From assembly GCF_029076845.1 (NCBI RefSeq), contig NZ_JARESE010000056.1, positions 50,468-114,467 of the forward strand: 64,000 nt of DNA, written 5' to 3'. The notes below the pieces were generated by a model that saw only the letters and a list, made by a program, of their open reading frames with translations, had not been told where the DNA came from and did not search any database. The stretch is from Novosphingobium album (ex Liu et al. 2023) (GTDB lineage: Bacteria; Pseudomonadota; Alphaproteobacteria; Sphingomonadales; Sphingomonadaceae). Shown here in pieces: positions 1 through 8,333 of this stretch. Position numbers and translations under genes: made by a program. Positions within the stretch are counted from its first letter, which is position 1; each line of letters opens with the position of its first letter.

Positions 1-117
1 TCGCCCGATCACGGCACCGCCTTCGCCATCGCCGGCAAGCGCCTGGCCAGCGCGGGCGCGACGATCGCGGCGATCCGGCTGGCGGGGGAATGCGCGATCC
101 GGCGAGCGGCGGCATGA
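1..117 (+). CDS. pdxA: 4-hydroxythreonine-4-phosphate dehydrogenase, C-terminal end (partial)
   Basis: Only the last 38 codons are inside the window; the gene begins upstream. The frame opens with [13 protein letters not shown], which is the C-terminal signature of PdxA, the NAD-dependent enzyme that oxidises 4-hydroxythreonine-4-phosphate in pyridoxal phosphate synthesis. The stop TGA overlaps the candidate ATG of the next gene as ATGA, suggesting translational coupling. The pdxA-rsmA order is common in proteobacteria and supports the call. The tail after the family motif is slightly extended and arginine-rich. Confidence 0.8.
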   Translation, partial: SPDHGTAFAIAGKRLASAGATIAAIRLAGECAIRRAAA

Positions 118-932
118 TGCTTCCCCCCTTGCGCGAGGTCATTGCCCGGCACGGCCTTTCCGCCTCGAAGGCGCTGGGGCAGAATTTCCTGTTCGACGAA
201 CAATTGCTCGATCGGATCGCGGCGATTCCCGGCAGTCTGGCCGGCCAGCAGGTGCTCGAAGTCGGCCCCGGCCCCGGCGGCCTCACCCGCGCGCTGCTGC
301 GCGCCGGCGCCGATGTCACCGCGATCGAAATGGACCGCCGCTGCCTGCCCGCGCTGGCCGAAGTGGCGGAGGCCTTTCCCGGCAAGTTGCGCGTGATCGA
401 AGGCGATGCGATGAAGATCGCGCCCGAAACGCTGTTCACCGGGCCTTACGCGATCGTTGCCAATCTGCCCTACAATGTCGGCACGGCGCTGTTCACCGGC
501 TGGCTTTCGGGCGAGGCCTGGCCGCCGCAATGGACATCGCTGACGCTGATGTTCCAGGAAGAAGTCGCCCGCCGCATCGTCGCCGCGCCCGATACGCCCG
601 CTTATGGCCGGCTCGCGGTGCTGGCCCAGTGGCGCGGCACCGCGAAACTGGCGATGAAAGTGCACCGCAGCGCCTTCACCCCGCCGCCCAAGGTCATGTC
701 GGCGATCGTCCATGTGACGCCGGCCGATGCGCCGCCGGGCGTCTCGATGCGCGTGCTGGAACGCGTGACCGAGGCCGCGTTCGGCCAGCGCCGCAAGATG
801 CTGCGGCAAAGCCTGAAGGGCCTGCCCGGCGCGCTCGAAGCGCTGGAGCGGCTGGGCATCGATCCGCAGCGCCGCGCCGAAACGCTCACCGTGGCCGAAT
901 TCGTCGGCATTGCCCGATTGCTCACCGGCTGA
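114..932 (+). CDS. rsmA: 16S rRNA (adenine(1518)-N(6)/adenine(1519)-N(6))-dimethyltransferase
   Basis: This is RsmA/KsgA, which dimethylates two adenines in the 3' terminal hairpin of 16S rRNA during 30S maturation in the cytoplasm. Visible motifs are GQNFLFD near residues 22-28, the SAM-binding EVGPGPGG near 50-57 and the catalytic NLPYN near 117-121. From the ATG at 114 the product is 272 residues, the usual family length. An in-frame ATG at 90 lies further upstream inside pdxA and a second ATG follows at 117; I prefer 114 because it overlaps the pdxA stop as ATGA. The neighbouring pdxA fits the common gene order. Confidence 0.95.
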   Translation: MMLPPLREVIARHGLSASKALGQNFLFDEQLLDRIAAIPGSLAGQQVLEVGPGPGGLTRALLRAGADVTAIEMDRRCLPALAEVAEAFPGKLRVIEGDAMKIAPETLFTGPYAIVANLPYNVGTALFTGWLSGEAWPPQWTSLTLMFQEEVARRIVAAPDTPAYGRLAVLAQWRGTAKLAMKVHRSAFTPPPKVMSAIVHVTPADAPPGVSMRVLERVTEAAFGQRRKMLRQSLKGLPGALEALERLGIDPQRRAETLTVAEFVGIARLLTG

Positions 933-943
933 GGACGCGCGCG

Positions 944-1693
944 ATGCTTCCCGCCCCTTCAGGATACCAGCCGGGATCGCCGCGCCAGCGCGCGGTCTCC
1001 ATCACGCTGTCGGCGTGCATCATCCTGATCGCGCTGCTGCTCGCCCTGCTGCAGACGCAGGTGAAGCCCGCGCCTGAGGCGCGGCAAGTGACCACCACGT
1101 TCGATGTGGAGGGCAGGCCGGCCGGCGGCGCCACCCCGGAAAAGCGCAAGCAGAAGGCGGCCAGAAAGCAGCCCGAGCCGCGCGCGCGGGAACGGCCCGT
1201 GCCGCAACCGCCGCAGCCCCGCCCGATCGAGCAGCCGAAAATCGAGGACCCGCTGGAGCCCGCCTTCATCCGCCTGTCGCGCCGCGATTTCGCCGCGGGC
1301 GACATCGGCGGAATGCGCGCATCGGGCGCGGCCGGCGGCGCGAGGGGCAACGACAACGCGGCAGCGGCCTATGGCCCCGGCGAAGGCCCGGGCGGCGTGC
1401 AGCTTTACGATGCCGAATGGTACCGCAAGCCGACCGACGCGCAGCTTGCCACCTACATGCCGCAGAACGCCCCACGCGAAGGCTGGGGCCTGATCGCCTG
1501 CCGCACGGTGGAGAACTATCGCGTCGAGGATTGCCAGATCCTGGGCGAATCGCCGCGCGGCTCGGGCTTCGGCCGGGCGGTGCAGAACGCCGCGTGGCAA
1601 TTCCTCGTCCTGCCCCCGCGCATCAACAGCAAGCCGCAGATCGGCACCTGGGTGCGGATCAGGATCACTTACGAAGGCAGGAGCGCGGGCTGA
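944..1693 (+). CDS. TonB-like energy transducer / single-pass membrane protein
   Basis: The 249-residue product has a short cytoplasmic N-terminus, one hydrophobic segment at about residues 17-37 and a proline- and charge-rich linker at about 50-105 with many Lys-Pro and Arg-Pro pairs. A C-terminal globular region of about 110 residues follows. This layout is that of TonB-family energy transducers, which span the periplasm to power outer-membrane receptors. The C-terminal region contains GWGLIACRTVENYRVEDC and a final beta-strand-rich part, as in sphingomonad TonB-like proteins. It starts 11 bases after rsmA and ends 4 bases before the convergent glcB. No exbB or exbD genes are adjacent. The family call is from layout and general resemblance, so the precise partner is unknown. 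Confidence 0.6.
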   Translation: MLPAPSGYQPGSPRQRAVSITLSACIILIALLLALLQTQVKPAPEARQVTTTFDVEGRPAGGATPEKRKQKAARKQPEPRARERPVPQPPQPRPIEQPKIEDPLEPAFIRLSRRDFAAGDIGGMRASGAAGGARGNDNAAAAYGPGEGPGGVQLYDAEWYRKPTDAQLATYMPQNAPREGWGLIACRTVENYRVEDCQILGESPRGSGFGRAVQNAAWQFLVLPPRINSKPQIGTWVRIRITYEGRSAG

Positions 1694-1697
1694 AGCC

Positions 1698-3803
1698 TCA
1701 GCCCGCCGCCTTTTTCTTCAGGCGCCAGGCATGGAGCAGCGGCTCGGTATAGCCATTGGGCTGTTCCACGCCCTTGAACACCAGATCGCAGGCCGCCTGG
1801 AAGGCCAGGCTGGTGTCCCAGTGGCCCGCCATCGGCTCATAGAGCGGGTCGCCGGCGTTCTGCGCATCGACCTTGGCGGCCATGCGGTGGAGCGAATCCA
1901 TCACCTGATCGCGGGTGCAGACGCCGTGGAGCAGCCAGTTGGCCATGTGCTGGCTGGAAATGCGCAACGTCGCGCGATCTTCCATCAGGCCCACGTCGTT
2001 GATGTCGGGCACCTTGGAGCAGCCCACGCCCTGGTCGATCCAGCGCACGACATAGCCGAGCAGGCCCTGCGCGTTGTTGTCCAGCTCCTCGCGCACTTCG
2101 TCCTCGGACCAGTTCACGCCGTCGGCCAGCGGGATCGCCAGCAGCGCGTCGAGGCCGGGCACCGGCTCGGCGGCGATGGCATCGCGCAGGCCGAACACGT
2201 CGACCGCGTGATAATGCATCGCGTGCAGCGTGGCCGCCGTCGGCGAGGGAACCCAGGCGGTGTTCGCGCCGGTCCTGGGGTGGCCGATCTTCTCGGCCAT
2301 CATCGCCGCCATGCGATCGGGCGCGGCCCACATGCCCTTGCCGATCTGCGCCTTGCCCGAAAGGCCGTGGCGAAGACCGATCGCGACATTGCGCTTCTCA
2401 TAGGCGGCAATCCAGGTGCTGCCCTTGATCGCGCCCTTGCGGATCATCGGCCCCGCGCGCATCGAGGTGTGGATCTCGTCGCCCGTGCGATCGAGGAAGC
2501 CGGTGTTGATGAAGACGATACGGTCCTTCACCGCATGGATGCAGGCGGCAAGGTTGGCCGAAGTGCGGCGTTCCTCGTCCATCACGCCAACCTTGATGGT
2601 GTGGCGCGGCAGGCCCAGCAGGTCTTCCACCGCATCGAACAGCGCGTTGGTGAAAGCGCATTCCTCGGGCCCGTGCATCTTGGGCTTGACGATATAGATG
2701 CTGCCTTCGCGGCTGTTGCCGTATCGGGTGAGGCCGATGACGTCCTGCTTGCCGATCGCGCTGGTGATGACCGCGTCCATGATCCCCTCGGGAATCTCGC
2801 CGCCATCGGGCAGCAGGATCGCCGGGTTGGTCATCAGGTGGCCGACATTGCGCACGAACAGCAGGCTGCGGCCCGGCAGGTTCACCGCTTCGCCGCTGGC
2901 GGTGGTGACCGCCTTGTCACCGGCGAGCGCGCGCGTCATCGTCTCGCCGCCCTTCTCGAACGTATCGGTCAGGTCGCCCCGGATGACGCCGAGCCAGTTG
3001 GCATAGGCCAGCAGCTTGTCCCGGGCATCGACCGCCGCGATCGAATCCTCCAGATCGACGATCGTGGTCAGCGCGGCTTCGAGCACGATGTCCGCGATGC
3101 CCGCCTGATCGGTCTTGCCCACCGGATGCGCAGGATCGACCACGACTTCGATGTGCAGGCCATTGCCGCGGAACAGCCGGCCCTTGGCGGTCGTCCCGAC
3201 ATATTGCGCCGGATCGGCCAGTTCCACCTCGATGCCGGCCACGTCGGCCCAGCTTCCACCGGCAAGCGGCACCGCTTTGTCGAGGAAGGCGCGCCCCGCA
3301 GCGATCACCGCCGCGCCGCGCGCCGGATCATAGCCCTTGCCTTGCGCCGGCGCCGCATCCAGCGCATCGGTGCCGTAAAGCGCGTCGTAAAGGCTGCCCC
3401 AGCGCGCGTTCGCCGCGTTGAGCAGGAAGCGCGCGTTGAGCACCGGCACGACGAGTTGCGGGCCGGCCATGGTCGCGATCTCGGCATCGACATTGCGGGT
3501 GCCGATGGTGAAATCGCCCGGCTCGGGCACGAGATAGCCGATTTCGGTCAGGAAGGCCTGGTATTCGGCCTGGTCGATCGGCTTGCCGGCACGAGCCAGG
3601 TGCCAGGCGTCGATCGCGGCCTGCAGCGCATCGCGCCGGGCCAGCAGATCGCGGTTCGCCGGGGCGAACCGGGCCAGCAGCGCGGCAAAACCGCTCCAGA
3701 ACGCCGCCGCGTCCATGCCGATGGGCGCTAAAACCTCGCTCTCGATGAAGCCCGCCAGCTTCGTATCGACTTGCAGCCCCGCGCGTTCAATCCTGTCCGT
3801 CAT
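1698..3803 (-). CDS. glcB: Malate synthase G
   Basis: The 701-residue product condenses glyoxylate with acetyl-CoA to malate, the second step of the glyoxylate shunt. The length fits the monomeric G-type enzyme (about 720 residues) rather than the shorter A type. Characteristic stretches include [12 protein letters not shown], the glyoxylate-binding region around [14 protein letters not shown], and [15 protein letters not shown]. The start at 3803 (MTDRIERAG) is preferred over an in-frame ATG 31 codons upstream because the upstream residues are low-complexity and not family-like. It is convergent with the TonB-like gene and no isocitrate lyase lies nearby. A very long open frame runs antisense to it as a composition effect. 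Confidence 0.95.
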   Translation of the reverse strand: MTDRIERAGLQVDTKLAGFIESEVLAPIGMDAAAFWSGFAALLARFAPANRDLLARRDALQAAIDAWHLARAGKPIDQAEYQAFLTEIGYLVPEPGDFTIGTRNVDAEIATMAGPQLVVPVLNARFLLNAANARWGSLYDALYGTDALDAAPAQGKGYDPARGAAVIAAGRAFLDKAVPLAGGSWADVAGIEVELADPAQYVGTTAKGRLFRGNGLHIEVVVDPAHPVGKTDQAGIADIVLEAALTTIVDLEDSIAAVDARDKLLAYANWLGVIRGDLTDTFEKGGETMTRALAGDKAVTTASGEAVNLPGRSLLFVRNVGHLMTNPAILLPDGGEIPEGIMDAVITSAIGKQDVIGLTRYGNSREGSIYIVKPKMHGPEECAFTNALFDAVEDLLGLPRHTIKVGVMDEERRTSANLAACIHAVKDRIVFINTGFLDRTGDEIHTSMRAGPMIRKGAIKGSTWIAAYEKRNVAIGLRHGLSGKAQIGKGMWAAPDRMAAMMAEKIGHPRTGANTAWVPSPTAATLHAMHYHAVDVFGLRDAIAAEPVPGLDALLAIPLADGVNWSEDEVREELDNNAQGLLGYVVRWIDQGVGCSKVPDINDVGLMEDRATLRISSQHMANWLLHGVCTRDQVMDSLHRMAAKVDAQNAGDPLYEPMAGHWDTSLAFQAACDLVFKGVEQPNGYTEPLLHAWRLKKKAAG

Positions 3804-4063
3804 CTTGCCTCGCACCGATTGCGTCCCGCGCGAATGCCGCGCTGGCCGTGTTTCACCAAAACGTCCTGGGGAGGGAACCGGCGGCCTATGGCGCAAGCCT
3901 CGCCCGAAGGCAACAGCGGCCAGCGGCGCATGAGGCCGGCTAACGGCCCGTGGGGAATTTTGCAGGACCGGCCGCGTGGCGCCCGCCCCGCCTCTTACCG
4001 CGCTTGTCGGAAGGGCTTACAGATAACAACGCGTTAACGGCCAAAACTGACGCAAATGCCGGC

Positions 4064-4080
4064 TTGGCACGATGATTGCT
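4064..4080 (+). promoter_or_regulatory. Predicted sigma-54 (RpoN) promoter
   Basis: The sequence TTGGCACGATGATTGCT matches the sigma-54 consensus TGGCACG-N4-TTGCW at every defined position, with the invariant GG (4066-4067) and GC (4078-4079) ten bases apart. Transcription would start near 4091, leaving an 18-base leader before the ATG at 4109. It sits in a 305-bp gap (3804-4108) that otherwise holds the glcB upstream region and no other gene. No activator site was identified. Confidence 0.65.
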
Positions 4081-4108
4081 GGATTATGTCCACGCTAAGA
4101 GGATGGGA

Positions 4109-4402
4109 ATGTTCAGGAAAATCGCTCGCCTTTTCGTGATCAAGACTCGCTGGGAAGCGTTCCTGATAATCTATGCCCTTGCGCTGGGCGCGGTGGAGCG
4201 CGGTAGCGCCTATCTCACGCGGTTTCCGGGATTCGGCGGCAAGCTGCTGTTCCTGGCGACCACCGGCGCGGTGTTCATGGCCGGGGCCAAGATCCTCGAT
4301 TGCCTGAAATACGAGCAGGCCGAAAAGGACGCCCGCGCCTTCGCACCCGTGGCGGCCAACGACACCGAGGCGGAAGAAGCCGCCGCGCGCAAGCGCGCCT
4401 AG
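4109..4402 (+). CDS. Small membrane protein of unknown function
   Basis: I do not recognise a named family. The 97-residue product has two hydrophobic stretches, about residues 16-36 (WEAFLIIYALALGAVERGSA) and 45-65 (KLLFLATTGAVFMAGAKIL), followed by a charged, alanine- and glutamate-rich cytoplasmic tail ending in basic residues. The ATG at 4109 is chosen over in-frame ATGs at 4076 and 4103 because AAGAGGA sits 5 bases upstream. It lies directly downstream of the predicted sigma-54 promoter and 60-70 bases upstream of the tmRNA gene. Regulation by RpoN would tie it to nitrogen, motility or envelope functions, but this is inference. Confidence 0.75.
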   Translation: MFRKIARLFVIKTRWEAFLIIYALALGAVERGSAYLTRFPGFGGKLLFLATTGAVFMAGAKILDCLKYEQAEKDARAFAPVAANDTEAEEAAARKRA

Positions 4403-4435
4403 CAGCCGCGTATGGTGGAGGAACCACGCGCTCAC

Positions 4436-4463
4436 TTCACATTCATCCGCGAGCGCCTATATA
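4436..4463 (+). promoter_or_regulatory. Likely ssrA promoter
   Basis: A -35-like TTCACA (4436-4441) and a -10-like TATATA (4458-4463) are separated by 16 bases. Initiation near 4470 would fall just before the acceptor half of the tmRNA precursor. The AT-rich -10 stands out in this GC-rich DNA. Confidence 0.5.
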
Positions 4464-4469
4464 GACCCC

Positions 4470-4816
4470 TGCCGGTTTCGGCCGGCTATGACGATAAATT
4501 GCGGCGTGCAATAGGCACAGCGGACCCGGGGGCAGTACCCGGCGGCTCCACCAAGATCCTCGCATTCCGGGGGTGTTGACGGGGCCGAACCAGGATCGAC
4601 GTGTGTTGAAAGACGGCGTTTTCGTCCGGGCTGAGTAACCCGTTAAAGGCTCAAAACTCATAAGTGCCAACGACAACGAAGCACTTGCTCTCGCAGCGTA
4701 ATTCTAGGGCCTAACGGCCTGAAGTTACAAAGTTAGAACGCGGTTCGGGCCCACCGGGCAACAGAAGCGGACTCCAGGGGTTCGGGGCGTACCTGGCAAC
4801 AGAAACGCCCCACTTT
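4470..4816 (+). ncRNA. ssrA: Transfer-messenger RNA, circularly permuted two-piece form
   Basis: The 3' acceptor half comes first and ends in CCACCA at 4548-4553. Its arm CGGCTCC (4543-4549) pairs over 7 bp with GGGGCCG at 4581-4587, which is the 5' end of the coding half placed after it. This is the permuted alphaproteobacterial gene order, in which the loop between 4554 and 4580 is removed to give two RNAs. The T-arm CCGGG-GGCAGTA-CCCGG is at about 4526-4542. The tag frame at 4666-4701 encodes ANDNEALALAA followed by TAA. Two pseudoknot-like units, each containing GGCAACAGAA, follow at about 4741-4812. The RNA rescues stalled ribosomes and marks nascent peptides for proteolysis. The outer ends are approximate. 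Confidence 0.93.
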
Positions 4817-4860
4817 CCTTCTCATCGGCCCGGCACCGGCCCCTTGGCCGCGCGCCGCTC

Positions 4861-5289
4861 TCAGACCGGGCGCTTCTTCAGCTCGTCGCGAATCTCGGCG
4901 AGCAGGTCGGCCTCGCTCGGGCCGGCGGGCGCGGCCGGCGCGGGCGGATTGAGCCGGTTGGCCGCCTTGACGATCAGGAAGATGATCCAGGCCAGGATCA
5001 GGAAATTGACCAGCTGCGTCAGGAAATCGCCATAGCCGATCATCGCCACGCCGGCTTCCTTCAACGCGGCGTAATTGGTCCGGTCGCCCGTGAAGCTTTC
5101 GGGAATGGCGCTGAGCAGAACGAAATGGTTGGTGAAATCGGTGCCGCCGGTGATCCAGCCGATGAACGGCATGATGACGCTTTCGGTCAGCGAAGTGACG
5201 ATCTTGCCGAAAGCGGCGCCGATGATGACGCCCACGGCAAGGTCGAGCACGTTGCCGCGCGAGATGAATGCCTTGAATTCCTGCAACAT
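4861..5289 (-). CDS. mscL: Large-conductance mechanosensitive channel
   Basis: MscL forms a homopentameric inner-membrane pore that opens under membrane tension to release solutes on osmotic downshock. The 142-residue product begins [20 protein letters not shown], the hallmark amphipathic N-terminal helix leading into TM1 ([15 protein letters not shown]). TM2 is at about residues 88-110 ([19 protein letters not shown]), followed by a short charged cytoplasmic helix with a proline- and alanine-rich linker. The start at 5289 is chosen because the family sequence starts exactly there; an in-frame upstream extension is not family-like. It is convergent with ssrA and divergent from the LemA gene. 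Confidence 0.95.
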   Translation of the reverse strand: MLQEFKAFISRGNVLDLAVGVIIGAAFGKIVTSLTESVIMPFIGWITGGTDFTNHFVLLSAIPESFTGDRTNYAALKEAGVAMIGYGDFLTQLVNFLILAWIIFLIVKAANRLNPPAPAAPAGPSEADLLAEIRDELKKRPV

Positions 5290-5453
5290 GGCCCGTTCCC
5301 GTCCAGCCTTCGATTCCCTATCGCCTGCCACAGCCATTTGTGCCTGCCAAGCGGCTAAAGCAAAGCCGCGCCGCTTGAACGCGCATCCCTGACTGCTATC
5401 TAGCAGGACAGAGGAGGGCTGGCGGTTCGCCGCCCGCATAGGAGGATCGCTGC

Positions 5454-6059
5454 ATGTCCGTTCCATTCGCCGCCCGCGCCGGGCGCTATCTGTTTGCCGC
5501 CATCGCCGCGATGAGCCTTGCGGCCTGCGGCTTCAACTCGGTGCCGACCAAGCAGGAAGCGGCCAAGGCCAAGTGGGCCGACGTGCAGGCCGCGTTCCAG
5601 GAACGCGCCAACCTCGTGCCGAACCTCGCCGCCGTCGCCAAGGGCGCGGCCGAGCAGGAGAAGGCCATCCTCACTGGCGTGATCGAGGCGCGCGCCAAGG
5701 CGACCAGCGTCCAGCTTACCGCCGACGATCTGGACGATCCCGCCAAGATGCAGCAGTTCCAGGCCGCGCAGGCGCAGTTCGGCTCCAGCCTCAGCCGCCT
5801 GATGGTGAGCGTCGAGCAATATCCCGACCTCAAGTCGATCACCAACTACCAGATGCTGCAAAGCCAGCTTGAAGGTCAGGAAAACCGCATCCGCATCGCC
5901 ATCCGCGACTACAATGGCGCGGTGCAGGACTACAACACCGAGGTCCGCACCTTCCCGACCATGATCGGCGCCAAGATGCGCGGGGCCGAGCCGCTCGTAC
6001 CGTATCAGGCGGTGACGCCGGGTGCCGATGTCGCACCCAGCCTCGAAGGCAAGATGTGA
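5454..6059 (+). CDS. LemA family lipoprotein
   Basis: The 201-residue product has an N-terminal signal with the lipobox LAAC (Cys at about residue 25), so it is predicted to be lipidated and membrane-anchored. The rest is the helical LemA fold with [14 protein letters not shown] near residues 51-64, [21 protein letters not shown] and the typical [12 protein letters not shown] near the C-terminus. A strong AGGAGG ribosome-binding site precedes the ATG. Bacterial LemA proteins commonly sit beside TPM-domain genes, as here, but their molecular role is unclear. It heads a likely four-gene operon running to 8124. Confidence 0.92.
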   Translation: MSVPFAARAGRYLFAAIAAMSLAACGFNSVPTKQEAAKAKWADVQAAFQERANLVPNLAAVAKGAAEQEKAILTGVIEARAKATSVQLTADDLDDPAKMQQFQAAQAQFGSSLSRLMVSVEQYPDLKSITNYQMLQSQLEGQENRIRIAIRDYNGAVQDYNTEVRTFPTMIGAKMRGAEPLVPYQAVTPGADVAPSLEGKM

Positions 6060-6075
6060 TCGGCCGCGAGCGCGC

Positions 6076-6897
6076 GTGACCTTTTTCCGCTCTGGGCTCC
6101 GCGCGGAACGCGACGGCATCGGCGCCGCGCTGGCGGCACTGCTGCTGGCGCTCGCCCTGCTGCTGCCCCGGCCGGCGCTGGCGCAGGAGTTTCCCAAGCT
6201 CACCGGCCGCGTGGTCGATGTCGCCAACATCATCCCCGATGACCAGGAAGCACGGCTGACGCAGAAGCTCGCCGATCTGGAAGCGCAATCGCGCCGCCAG
6301 CTCGTGATCGCCACGGTCCCGAGCCTGCAGGGCTACGAGATCTCGGACTATGGCTACCAGCTCGGCCGAGCCTGGGGCCTGGGCGACAAGGAGCGCAACG
6401 ACGGCGCGCTGCTGCTCGTCGCGCCCGCCGAGCGCAAGGTGCGGATCGAAGTGGGCTATGGCCTCGAACCCGTGCTGACCGATGGCCTGTCCTCGCTGAT
6501 CATCGCCAACGACATCGTCCCCCGCTTCAAGGCCGGCGACATGGCCGGCGGGATCGAGGCGGGAACCGATGCGATCATCCACCAGCTCGCCCTGCCGCCC
6601 GCAGAGGCGCAGAAGGTCGCGCAGCAGGCCGAGGCCGCGCCTGAGGAGGGCGACCTGTTTCCGCTGCTGATCTTCGGCTTCATCATCATCTTCTTCGTCA
6701 TCGTGCCGATCCTGCGGGCGACGATGGGGGGCAGCCGCCAGCGCTATCAGGGCAGCGGCGTCGGCCCGATCGTGCTGTGGAGCGTGCTGGACGCGCTGAG
6801 CCATGCCAGCAGCAGTTCGGGTGGTGGCGGAGGCGGCGGCGGGTTCTCCGGCGGCGGCGGCAGCTTCGGCGGTGGCGGCGCGAGCGGAAGCTGGTAG
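6076..6897 (+). CDS. TPM-domain membrane protein with glycine-rich tail
   Basis: The 273-residue product starts with an N-terminal hydrophobic signal ending near LALAQ. A TPM (TLP18.3/Psb32/MOLO-1) domain follows at about residues 35-180, including the family sequence VDVANIIPDDQEARLTQKL and RQLVIATVPSLQGYEI. A single transmembrane helix lies at about 195-215 and the tail is very glycine- and serine-rich (GGGGGGGGFSGGGGS-type). The GTG at 6076 is preferred because an ATG at 6022 lies inside the LemA coding frame; no ATG occurs between them. Members sit with LemA proteins in many bacteria and are thought to act at the membrane, but no reaction is established for this one. Confidence 0.85.
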   Translation: MTFFRSGLRAERDGIGAALAALLLALALLLPRPALAQEFPKLTGRVVDVANIIPDDQEARLTQKLADLEAQSRRQLVIATVPSLQGYEISDYGYQLGRAWGLGDKERNDGALLLVAPAERKVRIEVGYGLEPVLTDGLSSLIIANDIVPRFKAGDMAGGIEAGTDAIIHQLALPPAEAQKVAQQAEAAPEEGDLFPLLIFGFIIIFFVIVPILRATMGGSRQRYQGSGVGPIVLWSVLDALSHASSSSGGGGGGGGFSGGGGSFGGGGASGSW

Positions 6898-6907
6898 GAG
6901 AAGCGCG

Positions 6908-7591
6908 ATGTCCACTCCCAGCTATCTCAACGAGGACGATCACCGCCGCGTGAGCGACGCGGTGGCCCAGGCCGAGCACGGCACCGCGGGCGAGATCGTC
7001 ACCATCCTGGCCGACCGTTCGGACGGCTATTCGGATGTCGCGCTCGTCTGGGCGGCGATGGTGGCGCTGGCCGCGCTGTGTGCGCTGGCCATCGTGCCGG
7101 AATTCTATCTCGGCATCGTCGAATGGTTCGCCGGCGGCTGGATCGTCGAATGGACCGCGCGCGAACTGCTGGTCCTGGCTGCCGGCGTGGCGACGATCAA
7201 GTTCGGCGCCATGGTGCTGCTCCAGCTGTGGACACCGCTCAAGTTCCTGCTGATCCCTTCGCCGATCAAGGCCGCGCGCGTGCGCGACCGGGCGGTGCGG
7301 GCATTCCGCATCGGGGCCGAGCGGCGCACCACCGGGCGCACCGGCATCCTCATCTACCTTTCGATGCGCGAGCACCGCGCCGAGATCGTCGCCGACGCGG
7401 CGATCGCCGCCAAGGTCGCGCCCGATGCCTGGGGCGATGCCATGGCCGCGATGATCGGCGAGCTGAAAGACGGGCGCGTGGCCGATGGCATGATCGCCGC
7501 GATCGGCAAGGTCGGCGCGATCCTGGCCGAGAACTTCCCGCGCGCCGATGACGACCAGAACGAATTGCCCGACAGGTTGATCGAAGTATGA
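6908..7591 (+). CDS. TPM-domain membrane protein
   Basis: This 227-residue protein begins 10 bases after the preceding TPM gene and looks like its partner. The N-terminal region (NEDDHRRVSDAVAQAEHGTAGEIVTILADRSDGY) is the start of a TPM-like domain. Two hydrophobic segments follow at about residues 40-62 and 80-105, and then the rest of the domain with GRTGILIYLSMREHRAEIVADAAIAAKV. The C-terminus is acidic. The ATG at 6908 is chosen for its position just after the upstream stop. Its stop overlaps the NUDIX start as ATGA. The function is not established. Confidence 0.85.
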   Translation: MSTPSYLNEDDHRRVSDAVAQAEHGTAGEIVTILADRSDGYSDVALVWAAMVALAALCALAIVPEFYLGIVEWFAGGWIVEWTARELLVLAAGVATIKFGAMVLLQLWTPLKFLLIPSPIKAARVRDRAVRAFRIGAERRTTGRTGILIYLSMREHRAEIVADAAIAAKVAPDAWGDAMAAMIGELKDGRVADGMIAAIGKVGAILAENFPRADDDQNELPDRLIEV

Positions 7592-8124
7592 GCGTGGACG
7601 CGACCGCCGAGGAACAGGTGATGTGGCAAGGGCGGTTCATCACCGCCCGCAAGCGCGGCAACTGGGAATACGTCAGCCGCGCGCGCGGCATCCACGCGGC
7701 GGTGATCCTGGCGGTGGACGAGGACGATCATGTCCTGCTGGTCGAGCAGTACCGGGTGCCGCTGGGCCGCCCCTGTATCGAGCTGCCCGCCGGCCTGGTC
7801 GGCGACGATGACGACAAGCGGGGCGAAGACCCGGCCACCGCCGGCGCTCGCGAGCTGGAAGAGGAAACCGGCTACCGCGCCGAACGCATCGAGGTGATCG
7901 GCGAGTTCTGGTCCTCGCCCGGCATGGTCAGCGAAAGCTTCACTCTGCTGCGCGCGCACGGCCTGACCAAGGTGGGCGACGGCGGCGGCGTCGACAGCGA
8001 GCAGATCGTGGTCCACCGCGTGCCGCTGGCCGGCATCGCCGATGCCGTGGCCCGCTGGCGGGCCGAAGGCTATGCCATCGACGTCAAGATGCTGACCCTG
8101 CTGGGCGGCGCGCTGCTGGGCTGA
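7588..8124 (+). CDS. NUDIX hydrolase (ADP-ribose pyrophosphatase-like)
   Basis: The 178-residue protein carries a Nudix box whose core is AGARELEEETGY (about residues 87-98), with the metal-binding REXXEE glutamates intact. Upstream are a typical N-terminal beta region (GNWEYVSRARGIHAAVILAV) and VEQYRVPLGRPCIELPAGL, which resembles ADP-ribose pyrophosphatases (NudF-like) that split ADP-ribose to AMP and ribose-5-phosphate. An acidic insertion (GDDDDKRGED) precedes the box. It is translationally coupled to the TPM gene by the ATGA overlap. The substrate is inferred from subfamily resemblance only. Confidence 0.9.
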   Translation: MSVDATAEEQVMWQGRFITARKRGNWEYVSRARGIHAAVILAVDEDDHVLLVEQYRVPLGRPCIELPAGLVGDDDDKRGEDPATAGARELEEETGYRAERIEVIGEFWSSPGMVSESFTLLRAHGLTKVGDGGGVDSEQIVVHRVPLAGIADAVARWRAEGYAIDVKMLTLLGGALLG

Positions 8125-8138
8125 ACCAGGCCGAGGCG

Positions 8139-8333
8139 ATGCGCACCCGGCTCAGCGTCTGCCGCAGGAAGGCCCGCTTTCGCAGCGAGGACGAGGCGCT
8201 GGGCGTGGCCGCGCAAGCCGCCTATCCCTTGCGCCCCTATCGCTGCGACCGCTGCGGCCAGTTCCACCTCACTGGCCGCACCAGAGGCAAGCGCGTACCG
8301 GCATTCGCGCGGGCAAACCCTAAAGCGTCGTGA
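8139..8333 (+). CDS. Small putative zinc-ribbon protein
   Basis: The 64-residue basic product contains PLRPYRCDRCGQFHLTGR, a CxxC-x3-H arrangement that could hold a zinc ion with a further cysteine at about residue 8. I do not know a characterised homologue. GAGG lies 5 bases before the ATG, and the gene follows the NUDIX gene by 14 bases, suggesting it is the last gene of that operon. Its last 14 bases overlap the 3' end of the convergent mmsB. The high charge and single metal-binding knuckle suggest nucleic-acid binding, but that is inference. Confidence 0.65.
   Translation: MRTRLSVCRRKARFRSEDEALGVAAQAAYPLRPYRCDRCGQFHLTGRTRGKRVPAFARANPKAS

Noticed and set aside
1731..3731. 666-codon open frame antisense to malate synthase
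   Set aside because: It is the complement of a well-supported gene; the translation is rich in His, Arg, Ala and Gly with no family resemblance. GC-rich codon use opens such frames.
4443..4676. 77-codon minus-strand frame
   Set aside because: It overlaps the tmRNA gene, whose structure and tag explain the sequence.
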